Below, piece by piece: positions 15,056 through 15,329 of a stretch of 15,329 bases of DNA (position 1 is its first letter; each line of letters opens with the position of its first letter). A program made the position numbers and the translations under genes. Under the pieces are notes generated by a model. That model did not search any database and was not told the DNA's origin. It saw nothing but the letters and a program-made list of their open reading frames with translations. The stretch is from Chloroflexi bacterium RBG_16_51_16 (lineage in GTDB: Bacteria; Chloroflexota; Anaerolineae; Anaerolineales; Villigracilaceae): assembly GCA_001796785.1 (NCBI GenBank), contig MGNL01000043.1:1-15329 (forward strand). The letters run 5' to 3'.

Positions 15056-15074
15056 AAATCGACCTGACTCCACC
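15056..15074 (+). repeat. Dispersed 19-bp repeat, copy 2
   Basis: AAATCGACCTGACTCCACC differs from 6465-6483 at two positions (a T for C and a C for T). It lies between the DUF3597 terminator and the stop of the minus-strand glycosyltransferase, outside any gene. Confidence 0.35.
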
Positions 15075-15084
15075 ATCTGATTAT

Positions 15085-15329
15085 TTAGCCGCGGACAACA
15101 GTGTCGACTTCGTGGACCGGATGCGATATCTTGATCCCAAGCATGCTCAACATAATGCTGGTCAGGATCACTTGCACGCCTAGGATCACAGCCAGACTTC
15201 CACCGAAGACAAGCCGAACACTGCGAACAAATCCAATGGTTTCGAAACCGGCAGTCTGGGATTGATAAACCGCATAAAGCATGATGCTAATACCAAGCAG
15301 CAGCAGGACAAGCCCGAGGGCAAGACCCT
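15085..15329 (-). CDS. C-terminal membrane tail of a probable family 2 glycosyltransferase, cut by window edge
   Basis: The frame is open from the right edge of the window to a TAA at 15087-15085, giving about 81 residues. The upstream codons (GLALGLVLLLLGISI before the Met at 15282) are strongly hydrophobic, so that Met is internal and not the start. The fragment has two membrane helices, GLALGLVLLLLGISIMLYAV and LVFGGSLAVILGVQVILTSIM, joined by a short loop containing GFETIGFVRSVR, and ends in a short soluble tail. This two-helix hairpin after a glycine-rich segment, with the final LTSIMLSMLGI, is the usual ending of membrane-anchored GT2 enzymes such as polyprenyl-phosphate sugar synthases. 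The catalytic domain is outside the window, so the call is tentative. Confidence 0.55.
   Translation of the reverse strand, partial: GLALGLVLLLLGISIMLYAVYQSQTAGFETIGFVRSVRLVFGGSLAVILGVQVILTSIMLSMLGIKISHPVHEVDTVVRG

Noticed and set aside
1..15329. CRISPR array, phage genes, toxin-antitoxin pair or intact insertion sequence
   Set aside because: No regularly spaced repeats, transposase or integrase motifs, or known toxin families were found on either strand.

Overview
The window (about 15.3 kb, moderate GC) looks like chromosomal DNA of a free-living bacterium. The best guess is Chloroflexota, probably Anaerolineae-like. This is an inference from gene content: a class II HMG-CoA reductase sits next to an archaeal-type HMG-CoA synthase, a SCP2/archaeal-type thiolase homologue and a DUF35 zinc-ribbon protein, together with a CarD-type RNA polymerase regulator. 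ATG, GTG and probably TTG starts occur, and TAG is a normal stop codon here.

Layout. 1-317 (-): 5' end of a GAF-domain sensor protein, probably a histidine kinase. 456-4204 (+): HMG-CoA reductase, HMG-CoA synthase and a thiolase-family protein. 4184-6400 (-): a large GT-C membrane glycosyltransferase, convergent with and overlapping the thiolase gene. 6630-7031 (+): the DUF35 Zn-ribbon/OB-fold protein that normally partners thiolase and HMG-CoA synthase, here split off behind its own candidate promoters. 7144-8015 (+): an extended -10 promoter, a short terminator-bearing leader, carD and a small unknown coupled gene. 8051-8100: a bidirectional terminator. 8130-9004 (-): a DUF1801 gene and a VOC-family gene, coupled by a TAATG overlap. 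9231-10481 (+): a GH99-like lipoprotein gene broken by one in-frame TAG. 10511-14255 (-): nadC, nadA and nadB, the complete aspartate-to-nicotinate-mononucleotide route. 14448-14879 (+): a DUF3597 protein with its terminator. 15085-15329 (-): the C-terminal membrane tail of what looks like a family 2 glycosyltransferase, running off the window.

How the genes work together. HMG-CoA synthase and reductase provide HMG-CoA and then mevalonate for isoprenoids. In archaea the thiolase, the DUF35 protein and HMG-CoA synthase form one complex. The thiolase homologue here lacks the nucleophilic Cys (Asp83 instead), the GHP-motif His (Phe333) and the HDCF-motif Cys (Ser285). It is therefore either a scaffold pseudoenzyme or an enzyme with different chemistry, perhaps aldolase-like. 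This is the most interesting observation in the window. The nad genes form a separate de novo NAD module. The remaining genes (carD unit, VOC/DUF1801 pair, GH99-like pseudogene, DUF3597) are ordinary accessory or housekeeping genes. No CRISPR array, tRNA, rRNA, phage module or intact insertion sequence was seen. No gene-free stretch exceeds about 230 bases.
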